A DNA stretch of 64,000 nt from Gordius sp. MW1 (GCA_964036665.1 OZ038530.1:16514001-16578000); one strand, 5' to 3'. Counted from the first letter of the stretch, positions 22,401-35,215 are shown. Program-made: numbers and translations. The notes: generated from the sequence alone by a model not told the origin.

Positions 22401-25400
22401 GACTTAAGTTTATATGTAAATAATAAAAATATTGAAGAGGATAAGCTAAAACTACATGATAAAATTTATCAACCCACCATTTTGTTCAATTTTCCTCGTG
22501 ATACCACACTAAAAAAATTAAAATTTCAACACTCCTGGTTCCAATGGAGCGGCTTGCCTATTCGCCAAAAAAAATGGGGCGTTCTGTAAAACATTTGTAC
22601 TTTTTGGCCCAAAATTTGGTGGAAAGGGGCAACAAAAGTTGAAGGGGCTAGTTTCTAAACCATTCAGTAGATGGAAAGATGGTACGGAAATTTTTAATTT
22701 ACACCAAAAAAATTTATATCACATAGACTCAATACAGACAGCTATATCTCTAAAATCAATTATAGATGGGAAAAAGCCTTGTATCATTGATCAATTGGAC
22801 TCCCAGCGCAAAATGCAAGCTAAAGAAAAACGATTATAGTTAGCTCCCATCATTGATACTATTTTGACATTGGGGATTCATGAATTGGCCTTAAGAGGCC
22901 ATAAAAATTCTGTACCTATTAAATCTGATGTACAAGATAATAATGATGGTATTTTTAGGGCCCTCTTAAGATACCGGGCTAATGGGGACCCAGTACTTTC
23001 AGATTTTTTGAAAAATGCCCCCAAAACAACTCCCGATGAGGTTCTAAATATTTTATCAATGGGGAAAAGAAAATATAAATAACTATAATAACTTTCTTTT
23101 TTTTATATATGCAAATTTTATATTTTTTGAATTTATATTTTTGTTGTTGAAATAAAAATGCTAAAAAAATTTTTTGAAGTTTCCCCCCCCCCTTGAGAAA
23201 ATCCTGGCTACGCGCCTGATAAAATGTGAAGATGGTCTAAGTGCATTGAAAAAGTTTAAATCTAATTCCGATCACAATTTTTAAACGATATTAAGATAAC
23301 AATAAATTTTACAGGATAGATATATTGTAGAAGATTAAGCCAAAAAATAAAAAAACGTTATTAATTTTGATGTTGAAGTATAACCTCAACTTAGCAATGG
23401 GCAAATGTAAAAAACGTAGATCAAGAAGAGCGTTCGTATGAATTATTTACAAGTGTTATGTTAGATCTAATGACAATTAAACAAAGTGTTTGACACGTGC
23501 CTTAATTTAATGACGGCGAAAACTCATTAAAATAAAATACATCCTTTTCGATAAAAAAAATTAATTATCGTATTCTTTTTGTTGTTTTATATTAGTATCT
23601 TTGTAATTACTAATTACATTATCTTTAAAAATGTTGTCAATATTGACTCCATCACCAATATTTGCAGTAAAATTTAGTTTATGTTATTTGCTTGTTTATT
23701 ACTTTTTCAAAAAACCATATTCATACTTTACACAAGTACTGTTTTTATGACAAATGCAATCATCTAATATGCAAAATGGCTTTTTATAACTAAAAGTAAG
23801 TTAATTTTAATTAATAATGCATGGTTTAGGATTTAAGTATTTTTAAAAATTTTAACAGTCACTTTTTAGCTATTGCTATAATTTCATTTTTAAATTATGG
23901 TCATGCATTTCAAGGTCGTAGGACTAAGTGTGGTCATATTTATAACCATCGGCTTTTAATCATTGAAAATGCCATTATCGCTCGCTATAAAAATTTTTTG
24001 AAGTTTTTAATTTAAAAAAGAGGATATTTTTTATTTTCAAATAGTACAACTATTTTTTCAACATATTAACCAAACTAATGGTTAAGACCAAGAAAAATCA
24101 AAACAAAGTTAAATTTAATAAAATTAGGTATCGGTAAAAAACGTATGTCGCCAACTTTAAATTCTAAGGTCATGAATTTTGAAAGAGTGGGATTATGTCA
24201 TAGTTCACTGGTCAACAAATAATGGACTTGTGAAATCAACCGGCAAACTGTTTGCAGATTCTGGTAGAGTTTTTTACGGTGAACACAAATATGTCTTTAA
24301 TTTTTTCCCTATACGATGTCAAAGTTGCCAAAAACGCGATTTTAGCGTTTTTCAAACGTCAATAACTTGTAAATTAGTCAATAAAAATTTTGTTCAATAG
24401 ATTTAATTCGTAGATATATGGGAGAGAGATGTATTCACAATTTTTTTTTATTCTAGCACTTTTACTTTTTAAATTATATACAAAATTAATTATCCCTATC
24501 TTTTACATTGACAAATTACACCAGACTTGAGGGCGCCCTCCCTTCTCTTTAACACCAGGAATTAAGTGCGTGTTGTTGTTTGTGTTGTTGTTTATCTACT
24601 ATACTACTACTATTACCAAAACAACAACACGCACTTAATTCCTAGTGTTAAAGAGAAGGGAGGGCGCCCTCAAGTCTGGTGTAATTTGTCAATGTAAAAG
24701 ATAGGGATAATTAATTTTGTTTATAATTTAAAAAGTAAAGTGCTAGGATAAATAAAAATTGTAAATACATTCCTCTCCCCTATATCTACGTATTAAATCT
24801 ATTAAATAAAATTTTTGCGGACTAATTTGCAAGTTATGTTTAAAAAACGCTAAAATCGCGTGGCATCTTTGACAGCGAATATTTAAAAAACTTGGCGTAT
24901 AGGGAAAAAACTAAAAACATATTTGTGTTCACCGTGAAAAACTCTACCAGAATCTGCAAACAGTTTGCCGGTTGATTTTTCTTGTTGAACCGTGTAATTT
25001 AAAGGCAATTAAATCAAGCTGTATTTATAAAAAATTTATATTAAAAACAGAGAGTTATAATACATTAAAAAATTATTTAATATAATGCGGGCTAAAAGAG
25101 AGCAGAGGCGAAGTTATAATTTGAATGAAGGAGAGAGTAAAATGTTTGGTAATGATATAGGGAGAAAAATAATAATATTTTTTAAAGATTTTAACCATAC
25201 TTATATTAGGTATTCTGTTTGAGGTAAGGGAAGCTGTTGCCCCTTCCTGGTTCCCCCTGTCTAGGCATGTGTGAAGAAATGAAATTGGTTGAACCAAAAA
25301 TTTAGTAAATAGAAATTAGAGGAATCTATCAATTGATTAGAGCCATTCTATGACAAATCAAAACGTTTTCAACCGACTATTTGATAAAAGTCTAGAACTT

Positions 25401-27994
25401 GTATATTTAGTATTCCTGTAAAATCTAGTCATTATAGGAAAAGTTTTGAGTTGGCTAAGCTTTGTCACAATTTACTGTTCAAATTATGTTTGTCCAAATA
25501 ACACAAGTTTTAACGCCCATATTCTTAAAGTTTAGTGAATTTTACCCTTAACTAAATTCTTTATCAAAGCACTTTTAAAAAAGCTTATTCCTTTGCAACT
25601 TATTTTTTTGGGGTCGAACTGATAAAAATTAAAATATCCTAAATGATATTGGAATAAATTTTTTTTTAAAAATTTAATATTCTTTCTAAGAACAAAGTAA
25701 TTATCCGGCCTTTAAATTTGAAATTTAAGTCAAAATAATGATTGTACTAGCAATTAAATTTTTTTTAAATAAATTTTTATCATACAATTTTTTTTGTTTT
25801 TGGATGGACCTCCATCAACCTGAAAATAAAAAACACATTTAATTTATGCTAACATTTTAAAAATAAATTTGTTGCAAGTTCCCAAAAGTCCTTGCGTTGG
25901 CGATGCCCGTGCTTTGGCATAAATGACTTAAAAACCCTTTTAAAGATCAAATTACACAGCTTTTGATTTTGTAGGACTAGTGTGAACCTAAACATTTATT
26001 ATTAAATTTTTTATATTCCATAAATAACACGTATTAACTTAAAGTGCCGATAAGACGTTAAAAATTATAAGCGGGGCGTGTAGTATTTCATTTTAAAATA
26101 TCGACATTTATAGACATATGCAGTTTATAAAAAGACTAACGTTTTTTTGTTATTCTTACCACAATTGATAGCTGGGCTAGAGTCTATGAGTAGTTAACAC
26201 AATTTATTTATTACACTCACCATATCCTTAATCTATAAATTGAAAGGTTTACCGTTGACCTAATTAGATAAATCCAGCAAAATTTCTTTAATGTCATCAA
26301 ACAATATAAATTTGTCTTAAATTTCCAAAAATTCGTTTAAAAAATGCGAACCATCTTTGTTACCTTGTAAAACGGGCGAATTCAATGGCTCGTCCTCTGA
26401 TTGGACTCCGAAGTCATCATTTTTCATTTTTTCATCTTTACCTTCTGTTTATAATAAGAGAACATATATTAAAACATTAAGATACATACATTTTTAACAT
26501 AATGAAATACAAATATTTTTAATTTTAGAATATATGTATAAAACTTGATGGTGGTAAATTTGTGTTTTCTTGGAGGAAATTAGTAATTTCCATGCCCAAC
26601 TCTTTAACAACTTCATCCTCCTTATCACTCGCCTCTTCGTACGCATCCATAAATTCGGAACTAGTGAATTGAGCTACTATCGAAGTTTTGCCTACAGTTG
26701 GAGAACCAATTACCAACACAAAATACGAGTTTTCTTCGTCACCAAGATCTAACTCTTCCATTCCACCAGTGACGGTACTCATAGATGGGTTTCTATGATC
26801 GCCACTTTCTCTCAATAGATCAATGATGGGTTCGTGCGATATTGATCTTCGGTGTTCGTTAGAAAGTGATTTATGATGTGCTAGGGAAAGTCTAGGCACA
26901 TCGTCGTCCGCATTTTCATTTATTCTCCTATCACTAGGAATGTATTGAGGTGCGTTTGAAATTTTGTTTTGTAGCGAATTGATTAAACTAAGCTTCCTAT
27001 TTTGGTCTGGTTCGTTTCCCTTATGCGTATTATGCGTATCAGAGCTAACGGTCGGTTTGAGAGGTAACAAAGCATTACTCTGCCTTCTATATTTAAGCCG
27101 GAACGAATCACCCCTATTAATGAGTGCGCCGTCGGGTGTTAGTGAAAAGTTGCGAACCCTACAAACAACGGGAGTGGGAGTTGTCGGAGATGGACTTTCA
27201 CTCATTTCATCTTCGTATAACACGGGAGGAGATTGAGATCTCGCAATCTCTGACATTGGAGACGCTTCACGCCTGCCACCACTAACTGATGGTGGCCCAA
27301 TTATAGATCCTCCTTTAACATATTGCTGTGGGAGATTCTTATTGTCTAACACGTTAACGTTATGTCCAAAACGTTTTTGGCTAAGACGTCTCATGAGAGC
27401 AGCCCGGGGCTCGGTATCGAGTTTAGGTGATTCCTCCGTATCATTTTGTGGCGAAGGTGAGTTTGACAATCGCGCCGAAGGTCGATAACAATTTTTAAAG
27501 TAGTCGAACATATCTTCTTCCTGGCCATCATCACCGACCGAATTGGCCTCCTTATCGTAATCACGGTTTGTAAGTTTGTCCCGTCTAACCCTCACACTAC
27601 TCGATCGGTTGTGTGCATTTTTGAGGGTTGTTCTAACGCGCTTACTATCTTTGAAAGACCCCGCAACGACCCGTCTCGGCTGATTTGAAGGTATTAATGT
27701 TGTTGAAGTTGAAAATGTGACTCCAGGAGAATGTTCCGGACTTCCGTGTGAAGATGACGAAGTTGTAATGCCAGGTTGACTATGAACAGAATTGGATGGC
27801 ATTGTTAGCAACGTTGGAATTTGTCTACCTCGCCTTTGACTTATATTTAGGTCAATTTGCTCTATCCCGTTTCTATTTTTTGAATTTGTATAATCAGTGA
27901 TGTTCCTGATTTTTGAATCTTGATTTACCTTATTTGATTCACCGCCGCGATTTTGCGAATTTTCTTCTGTATTTCCGTTGTAATGTAGCGGCAT
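19494..27994 (-). CDS. RGK-family (Rad/Gem/Rem) small GTPase with long N-terminal extension
   Basis: RGK proteins are atypical Ras-like GTPases that inhibit voltage-gated calcium channels through the beta subunit and act on the cytoskeleton. Exons: 27994-26545 (donor tentative), 26444-26364, 21263-21187, 20696-20501, 19918-19494; phases agree and give 742 residues. Visible motifs are the P-loop GSPTVGKTS, ILVGNKCDL (G4) and ETSAA (G5). The Ras DxxG is absent, as expected for RGK proteins. The end is VSKSCENLYV, the conserved RGK tail, preceded by a basic run (KRARQFLHKFFRR). About 420 residues before the GTPase domain are Ser/Thr/Pro-rich and look disordered; vertebrate RGKs have far shorter extensions. 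The ATG is the first after an in-frame TAA at 28102. The second exon (81 nt) enlarges the switch region and could be skipped without a frame change. Introns hold a hAT relic and a 790-bp inverted repeat. Confidence 0.9.
20001..20100. mobile_element. 100-bp palindromic MITE (TAGTGTTGTAAAA ends)
   Basis: Left end TAGTGTTGTAAAA, right end TTTTTTCAACACTA. The flanks CCACCGAG (19993-20000) and CTACCGAG (20101-20108) match at 7 of 8. The interior has GACCTTTGGTTTTAGT and its near complement. Same family as 4646-4730. It lies in the last RGK intron. Confidence 0.8.
21500..21861. mobile_element. ~360-bp inverted-repeat element in RGK intron
   Basis: The left end is AGGGCTTGTCATAATATCGG and the right end CGATATTTAAGACAAGCCCT, imperfect inverted repeats of about 20 bp. 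A perfect short palindrome GCTGCGCAGC lies near the right end. The left half also occurs at 18267-18432. No coding region or clear target duplication. Confidence 0.65.
21955..23218 (+). mobile_element. hAT element with broken TTF/ZMYM1-type transposase
   Basis: The ends are CAGTGGCGTA and TGGCTACGCGCCTG. The flanks ATACAATG (21947-21954) and ATAAAATG (23219-23226) match 7 of 8. The plus strand from about 22500 to 23080 keeps one frame, with stops at about 22587 and at 22837-22839. It encodes pieces typical of the N-terminal half of TTF/ZMYM1-like hAT transposases: WFQWSG, then FVLFGPKFGGKG, SRWKDGTEIFNLH, LALRGHK and FRALLRYRANGDPVLSDFL. This jumps to a family C-terminus, PDEVLNILSMGKRK, so the catalytic core is deleted. 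It is the parent-like copy of 10787-11072 and 31086-31424. A pseudogene within the RGK intron. Confidence 0.9.
24206..24993. repeat. ~790-bp near-perfect inverted repeat (long hairpin) in RGK intron
   Basis: The left arm (about 24206-24583) and right arm (about 24617-24993) are reverse complements over roughly 370 nt with few differences. Matching landmarks: AACCGGCAAACTGTTTGCAG with its complement, GAGGGCGCCCTCCCTTCTC with its complement, and TTAAGTGCGTGTTGTTGTTT with its complement. The loop of about 35 nt contains CTACTATACTACTACTATTA. No convincing target duplication was found. A spliced-out RGK intron would fold into a ~370-bp duplex. It is either a MITE with very long terminal repeats or a foldback-type element. 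Confidence 0.9.
25085..25275. other. RGK intron segment with possible decayed MITE half
   Basis: Contains GTTGCCCCTTCCTGGTTCCCC followed by GGCATGTG, resembling the right half of the CATGGGCGTAGCC family. No inverted partner was found. The rest of the intron to 26360 shows nothing recognisable. Confidence 0.3.
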
Positions 27995-28102
27995 TAATTT
28001 ATCGTTAACACTGGCTTCTAAATTGATTTGCTTTTTGTAAATAACTTCTTCTCCCTTTCTTTTACGGCGGCAGTGTCTATGGGATAGAATTGTAAAGATT
28101 TA

Positions 28103-31085
28103 GTCTCGATAGGTATTTATATGACCGCAACTTTATCAAACTATAATTAGCTCAATTATAGCCTAATTTTAGTATAATTATTTATAATATTATTAATAAA
28201 ATGAATCGAAATAATGATCTATACATGCCGACTTCACTTATATCACCATTATAAATGAAAATAAAAGGAGATAGATGGATATGATGATAAATAATAAACT
28301 AGATCATTTTGCACATCATTAATAATGTATGGTTTAATCACGCAGAATAAGATTAGCGTTTATTTCGCAGAATTATTTATATGTCATTATATCTAATTTG
28401 TTTAAAATTAATGTATTTGAATACATGAATATTAAACACGAACTAAAGTCATTATTTATTGTATATAGCATGTTTTATTTTGTCTTTTGATTATATTACA
28501 CCAAGTATAATTATATATGCCTAGATTCAATATGTAAATTTATTTAAGCCATTTTATAGCTGGGTTTTTATTATTATTATTATGATCCTAACAATGATTA
28601 AAAATCGTTATCAATCACTATTATTAGTTTGATAGGCTTTCAAATGTAATGTTATTATTATTGATAGATTAATATCATTGTTATTTTGAATGGAAATACA
28701 CGCGTTTAATCTTAACCCGTATATTTAATATAAAACGAAATTTTTTAACTAAATCATTTTGTTACAAAAGTAACTATGAATTAATAAAATATAACATACA
28801 CAAATATTTTTATTATGAGGTGTGAGTGGACCTGGGATCAAGGAAAGAGAATTTGGCTCTACATTTGATAAAGCAGGGATTTTAATTAATTATTAATCTT
28901 AGCACTTATTTACAAAATGTCATCCTAGACCAAAATTATTTATAAGAAATGATAGAGTTTTTTCGAGAACAAACGCACGAAGATCACAAGCAATTAAAAC
29001 TTCATGTTTGGAAAATTGTGTAACATTATTTTTAAATACACTTCTGTTACATTTCCTTATTACGCTATCCTTCAAAAACGGGAAACTATCTAAATTTGGT
29101 TTTTCAAAACCACTAAATGCTACATATGTATACTAAAGTTGTAATATTATAAATATTTTATACTTATTGATTCGTAATTTTACAATTGAACTTTAAATAA
29201 TATTTATAAGGCTCGCCCCCCTAAACTTTAATCCTGCTTAAACGCCTGCTAACTATTAGTTATAACGAATACTCGCTGTGCATATTAATAAGGCTGCTGG
29301 ATTAGAATATAAATCAAAAACATTTTTCAGAATTAGAATGTAGCGGTCCGCTAAAGGGAAAAGCTCATGGTGGGTATTATAAGATCGACAATAAATATCC
29401 TTAGTAATTTTATCCAAGATTGGCAGGGAAGGGCCAATAATAAATATAAGGACTGCATCAAGGGGTCATTTCTCACAATTCACCACATCCATAATTGAAG
29501 ACGTAACAATTTGAAATAATATTATTAACTGCTTTAGCGTGCTTGTTAGCAACATCACTTAAGCCTCCACATGCCTATATTTGTTTGATAATCCAATAAC
29601 AAGCATATTAAATTGTCAATTTGCAAACATTGTTTTATATATAGGCGAAAATAAATCTCTAGCTTTCAAAATTTAATTCAAATCTGCAAAATTGTAAATT
29701 TTAAAAACTTACCCTAAATCGAATAGATTTGTGGGAGGAATGAAAAATATACTTTAAAATCCCTTAATCCCGTTGATAGAAAAAATTAAATTCCAAAACT
29801 GTGATAAAAATATGGCACAAATACGATCTTGTTTGGCCACTCTGCACTTAGTGCTGCTGATCAATTAGCGAATCAATTTAGAGTGTGTGGAGCCAACACA
29901 TGCGAATTCGCAATTAGCTGTATCGTTTTTAACTTACGTGCTCCCGCAATTTAGCGATAACAATTTAGATTAATGAGGCGGTATTTATAGGGGGGGGATC
30001 AAGGAAGGTGAGCGACACAAATTATATTGTCATCGTTATAGACTGACTCTGTTGTGTTGTGGCAATGTGTTTTGTGAATTTGGCTTGTTAGAGGGATAGA
30101 TGTGATAGGATGGATGACTGTTGTTAAAACTTTGCAGATCGTGTGTTTTGAAAATAATTGACGACAATAACAACTCTTTCGTGCAATCTATATTTATCCG
30201 TATCAAAAGTGTGATACATCATGTATTATTAGGATAAGTCACACCACTACGAAGTGTAATTCGATATACAGATTCGGTGCGTCCATATTTTACTTGTGGT
30301 TCTCATATTTCAAAAGTTTTAGGAAAATATCAATCATAGTAAGTTTTCAATAACCGATAGAGATCCCTTAATTGCTTTTCGGAACAGGCGACAATTGCTA
30401 GCTGGCATACTAAAAAACATAGCGGAGAGCAGGACAGAAGGGGAAGATTTTTGATATAACTTTAATGGGATTAAGGAGGTTCGGGGTAGGGTTAAAACTA
30501 GGTCTTTTCACGACTAAAGCACGTGCAAAGTTTATATAGTCGCTTAGTTGTGGCAAATTTATCGGATTTTAACCCTTTACAAAGCCTTCCCCCTTCCCCT
30601 AATCCATTCATGACCCTGTTTATTGGTAAAAATCAATTTAATCCTATTTATACTAATTTTTCCTGCCCAAGGCTTGCCCTTTAACTCTGTATCTGGCTGG
30701 GTTATATTCGCGATCATTAATAACGAAGAAAACATTAATTAATCATGAATGGGATTTTAGATGCTTTAAGTCAACAAATTTGGCGCCGTTCTGATAACTT
30801 TCTCGCCTTAACATACCCATAACGGATCAACGATTTAACGACGTTAAAATTAATTTAAAATTAATAAAACATTTTAAGTTTATGACACCTCACTTTCTGA
30901 ACCATATCTTATTTAACTTTGAATTACTCGCCTGGTCTTCATAATATTGTCAAGATAGAATTGGACGAAATTTGCTAAATAACACTTAAATGTACAATAG
31001 GTAAGATATGAAAGAGAAAAAATGAGGAATATATGTTAAATTTTGTTTTAATAATAGCAAATTACTGATTTTTGATATAAAGTTT
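28103..31085. other. Upstream of the RGK coding region; AT-rich, no gene seen
   Basis: This probably holds the RGK 5' untranslated exon and promoter, but no element can be assigned. A GC-richer patch at 29820-29960 lacks an open frame. A poly-G run occurs at 29990-29998. Scraps of a C-rich dispersed repeat lie at 29210-29230 and 30580-30600. Confidence 0.35.
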
Positions 31086-31424
31086 CAGACGAACTTTTCT
31101 ACCCCCTTGACCGAAATTTGAAAAAATTTTTGATTAATAATTAGATTAAATGGGTTAAAATATTATAGTTTAGTTGCATAAAAGATTTTGAGACACTTAT
31201 AAAAGCCTGGGATAGATTAAATGGTTTGGCGCTTCAATTCATCGGGAGTTAGCCCCAACTCCTGATGAAATTCTTGATGTCTTATCTTTTGGCAAAAGAA
31301 AATTAAAAATTGTTTTATAGCGACTATTTTTATACACCGCTCTTGTATTTATATTATTGAAATAAAAATGTTTTTACAAAAATAAATTTTCTACCCCCTT
31401 GAGAAAATCCTGGCTACGCGCCTG
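31086..31424. mobile_element. Internally deleted hAT element with transposase C-terminus scrap
   Basis: The flanks TAAAGTTT (31078-31085) and TAAAGGTT (31425-31432) match 7 of 8. The right end CTTGAGAAAATCCTGGCTAC then GCGCCTG is that of the elements at 10787 and 21955. The left end keeps only CAG, then CGAACTTTTCTA: about 20 bp of the left terminal repeat is missing. Near 31250-31318 the plus strand encodes TPDEILDVLSFGKRKLK, the same transposase C-terminus as at 23030-23082. Confidence 0.85.
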
Positions 31425-31685
31425 TAAAGGTTTAAATTATCCTTATTTAGAAAATTGTTTTAAGGCGAAAAGTGCGCATAGCACATTAGTTGGTGTGGCG
31501 TAAATTATAACTTCAATCCAACGATATGAACCGATAATCCCCTAATAGTATAATAATAAAATTAGTTAATTATGACAATTAAAATCTATATTACAAAATT
31601 GACTATTCCATTTAAGTTTCTTAATAAATATCTATCGCTTATATGTGTGGACATAAGCAAAGATTTCAATTACAGGGTGCAAATG

Positions 31686-31851
31686 CATGGGCGTAGCCAG
31701 GGGGGGGCAGGGAAGAGTGATTGCCCCCTCTAAATCCATAAATTTGTTAAAATTCATTCATCATGGCTAAAATTTCATAAATGATCATTCTTCCCCTCTC
31801 TAAATCATTATTGCCTTCCCCCCTCTAGTTTCAATGCTGACTACGCCCATA
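31686..31851. mobile_element. CATGGGCGTAGCC-family MITE, copy with 7/8 target duplication
   Basis: Starts CATGGGCGTAGCCAGG and ends CTGACTACGCCCATA. The flanks TGCAAATG (31678-31685) and GGCAAATG (31852-31859) differ at one base. The interior keeps the family order: G-rich block, GATTGCCCCCTCTAAATCC, TTTGTTAAAATTCATT, TCTAAATCATTATTGCC. Confidence 0.85.
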
Positions 31852-31899
31852 GGCAAATGGTTCGGTATTTTTTTATTTATGGAGGGGTTTGATATTTCA

Positions 31900-32060
31900 T
31901 TTCAATCATATTTTTTTTTTGGGGGGGGGGGGGCGAGATGCCTCTCCTTGTCCCCTTGGCAACGCCCATGTGTGTCCTTGTGCCTTGTATATGCGCTTAG
32001 TTGAAAGAAAGCAGGGAGGGGTAACATGCCACCCCCCCCCCCCCACCCACGCCAAAGTTA
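31900..32060. repeat. Homopolymer tracts with a decayed MITE end
   Basis: T10 followed directly by G13 (31921-31933), then GCCTCTCCTTGTCCCC and CAACGCCCATGTG, a decayed CATGGGCGTAGCC right end. A C13 tract follows at 32032-32044. Confidence 0.6.
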
Positions 32061-34086
32061 TAAAATCTTTTATTTTAACTTATTTACGTGACTACGCTCA
32101 TGTTTTTATGTTATAAATATTATCATCTATCCGCTTTACTAATTTTTAATCTCGTCCATATCATAATTAGATCATGCTTTATAAACTTGGATGCCAAGAA
32201 GTTTTTCAGTTTATATAGGGGCAAAGATATCGCTGATAGCCAATATATTGGCATCAACGTCTTAATCCTATTTTTATTCCTAAGGCAAACAAATTTAAAT
32301 AATAAAGTTTTTATGGTTATTATAATTTGAATAACCAAAAAATGAAATCATAAAGCCTACTCATATTAGCAAAAAAGCGTAAAAGAACAGTTGTTTAAAC
32401 TTTAATTTATAAATTATAAGCGACGATCGCAAAGCATCGTGTTCGTGTAGCCCTAATAAACTAAAGGAATCTCTTATGGCTACAAAAATCCTCTGCAAAT
32501 GATTGTTGTAGAATTAACTTGGTTTATTAGTTTTTAATTAAAACTTGAAGTTGAAAGGAACCACCTAGGTTTATATATTAATTACACAGCTTATAATTAA
32601 CTTCCCTTTAATATATATCAAAGGCTATACCGAAATATATGGTGTTTCCCATATTAAATTAAAGTTGCTAAAATTCTTTGGTGAAAGGAACTATTTAATT
32701 AAGAAAAAGACACTAATCATATTCCACCAATCAACTAGCTTTAATAATAAGTTAAAGTCGAGTCGATAATAGTTTGGAAAAAAATATAGACAACAATAAT
32801 GCTTAATATTTATTTGAAGATATGCAAAGAAGTTTAAATTATGCAAAGAAGTTTAAATGTTAATTTAAATTGTATTTTGTAAAAGGATGCAATATATTAA
32901 AGGATCACAATTGGGACGATCAATCTGAAAAACGAATTGATGGTCAAGGTTAAGATGATAAATCAATGAAAGGTTATTTAAACCTAAAGAGATCTAATTT
33001 AAATTCAATTTCTTTATATATGTTTCTTTAACTTTTTTTTCTGTTTTGTCACAATTTATAGCAGTTTTAGAGTGGCATAAAAACTGTAAAAATATCTCAA
33101 AATCACATAAAATAGTGATATTAAGTCGTTCCTCGTAAAAATATCTAATACTACCAACAACTTCTAACAATTTTAAGTGCATCAATTTGGCATCACCAAA
33201 ATTTTCCCAAGAATATCTCTTAATTATTGAAAACGGTTAAGCAATCACTATGAAACAAAGGGGGGAGAGAGAGTAAGAGTAGCATTTAATAAATTCATTG
33301 TAAGCCAATAAATCCAATAATATCGTGCTAATTAATGCAAAAAAATTGCCTTTCCTTTATTAAAAAACCTATATCAAACACTTAATTTTTCAAATAATAC
33401 TTTAAAAGTTGCTACGCTAGAACGTATTTATTCTGATTTACATTCGCAACAGTGGAATCATAAAGGATTTAAAAAAAACCCTTATTTAGTGGGAGGAAGG
33501 TTTGGTGTCTGGATTTTTGTAATATCAAGCCTCATTTCCTATTTAGATCGACCGATATTATGTTTGATGAAAATATAGGATGATGAGAGAGTCTATATAT
33601 TCATTAAATAAAGTCCGACTAGTGATGACAGCAGGGGACACTCTCCTCCCCCCTGTCGTTCTTAATGAAAAAATATTTAATGGAATGTAGTATGCATGAT
33701 AGTACACTATACAATACATCCCTATATGAGAGAACGTGTTTAACATCAATAGAAAAGATGGATATTTTGAGTAAAAAACTGTAGAAGGCAATGGGGACTT
33801 AAGGGAGGGGCGCTAGAAAATCAATAATAAATAACCCAATTATTGAAATCTTGCGTAAGAGTGGTGCTAAGAGCAAAGTACTAGAGAATCTCGTATTTAA
33901 TGCATCTATAATATAATTTGCGTAGGTCTTGTATTAATTCTAAAGCTCCCTTTAATCTATAATCTTCCAATGTGTGACTGTTTAACGTCAGAATCAATTT
34001 AGTTCATTTAAATAATGCATAAGAACGGAGCTTTATCAATAATGTATTAAGTCATCTTATTTAAGTTTAGGTCACAACCATGTATT
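32061..34086. other. Intergenic, AT-rich, no gene recognised
   Basis: Opposite-strand open frames near 32088-32338 are low-complexity. GGGGACACTCTCCTCCCCCC at 33634-33655 resembles MITE interior sequence but has no paired end. Nothing else seen. Confidence 0.35.
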
Positions 34087-34268
34087 CATAGGCGTATCCC
34101 AATTGGAAGTGGGTAGTTTTGTAATGATTTAGGGACGGGCAAAATAAAAGTTATTTGAATAGGTAACCATAATTGCTCTAGATATAAAAAAATATTTAGA
34201 TTTAGTGGGAAGGGGGGGGGCAGCTGCCCCTCACTACCCCTTCCTGCCTTCCCCTGATTGATTCCATG
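34087..34268. mobile_element. Decayed CATGGGCGTAGCC-family MITE (reverse)
   Basis: Starts CATAGGCGTATCCC and ends GATTCCATG. The interior has GGACGGGCAAAATAAAAG and GGGCAGCTGCCCCTC, placing the C-rich half at the right, as in the copy at 911-1074. Confidence 0.6.
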
Positions 34269-35215
34269 AAGTATAAAAATAAAACACGACAATAATAGAA
34301 CCTACATTTGCCTTGAATTTAGATTTAGATTTAAAGAACATTGCTATTGACTTTTTAATAATGAAATAAATGAGTTGTTCATAATAGATACTAAATATGA
34401 TCAACATTCATTTTTTTTTGTTTTCTATATATTTTAAAAGATCTGGATTTATATATGATATTATCGCATCAATTTACACAAGAATTAACTAATTGTTCTT
34501 CAAAAGATTTTAAAGGATGAAGTTAAATAGTTAAGTGGTCCCAAAGGGACGATTTTTACAAAATGAGCATTTAAAGGTTGTAATCATTAAACTTATACAT
34601 TAGAAAGTGTATATAAATTAGAGATGAATTTAAAAATATAATTAAGGAATGACCATGTTTTTTGACTTGTTTTTTGGACACTTGGACTTTAATATAAAAT
34701 ATTGAAAAGGTTTATATCACTTAGCTAGTAACATTTATAAATGTACCCCTCCCGGAGGACAACTGCCCCCCTCCCATATCAATTAGGCCATTCCTACAAT
34801 TACCCCTCCGCCCCCTAAATATAGAAGTTTGTTTTATGATTTTCAATAAAAATTGCTAGTTAATTTCAAAGCTTTTTTAAGGTTATTTTGACTCGATTCA
34901 TCAATATTTACCACAATAAACACGCAATAAATTTAATAAAATGGAAAAGATAGAATGTTTTGAATGTTTTATATTCGATTTGTTAAAGCATATAATGTCT
35001 TATTGTAGATCTTCGTGCCTATTTAGAACAAAACTATGTCCTAACTTTTCAAAATCTTTAAAACAGCTATTTGTTTATTAACTACGATTTAAAATGTCAT
35101 TTTGATGTTCCAGAAATTTTACAAGCTTTGGAAAAGGAAAACTAATATTTTAAGCAATAATTTTGAGGGTCCTCGACGGCATAACCGCTCAGCTTACAGT
35201 AATATAATATGTATA

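Noticed and set aside
26570-27236. Plus-strand open frames within the RGK first exon.
   Set aside because: Antisense shadows of the long RGK reading frame.
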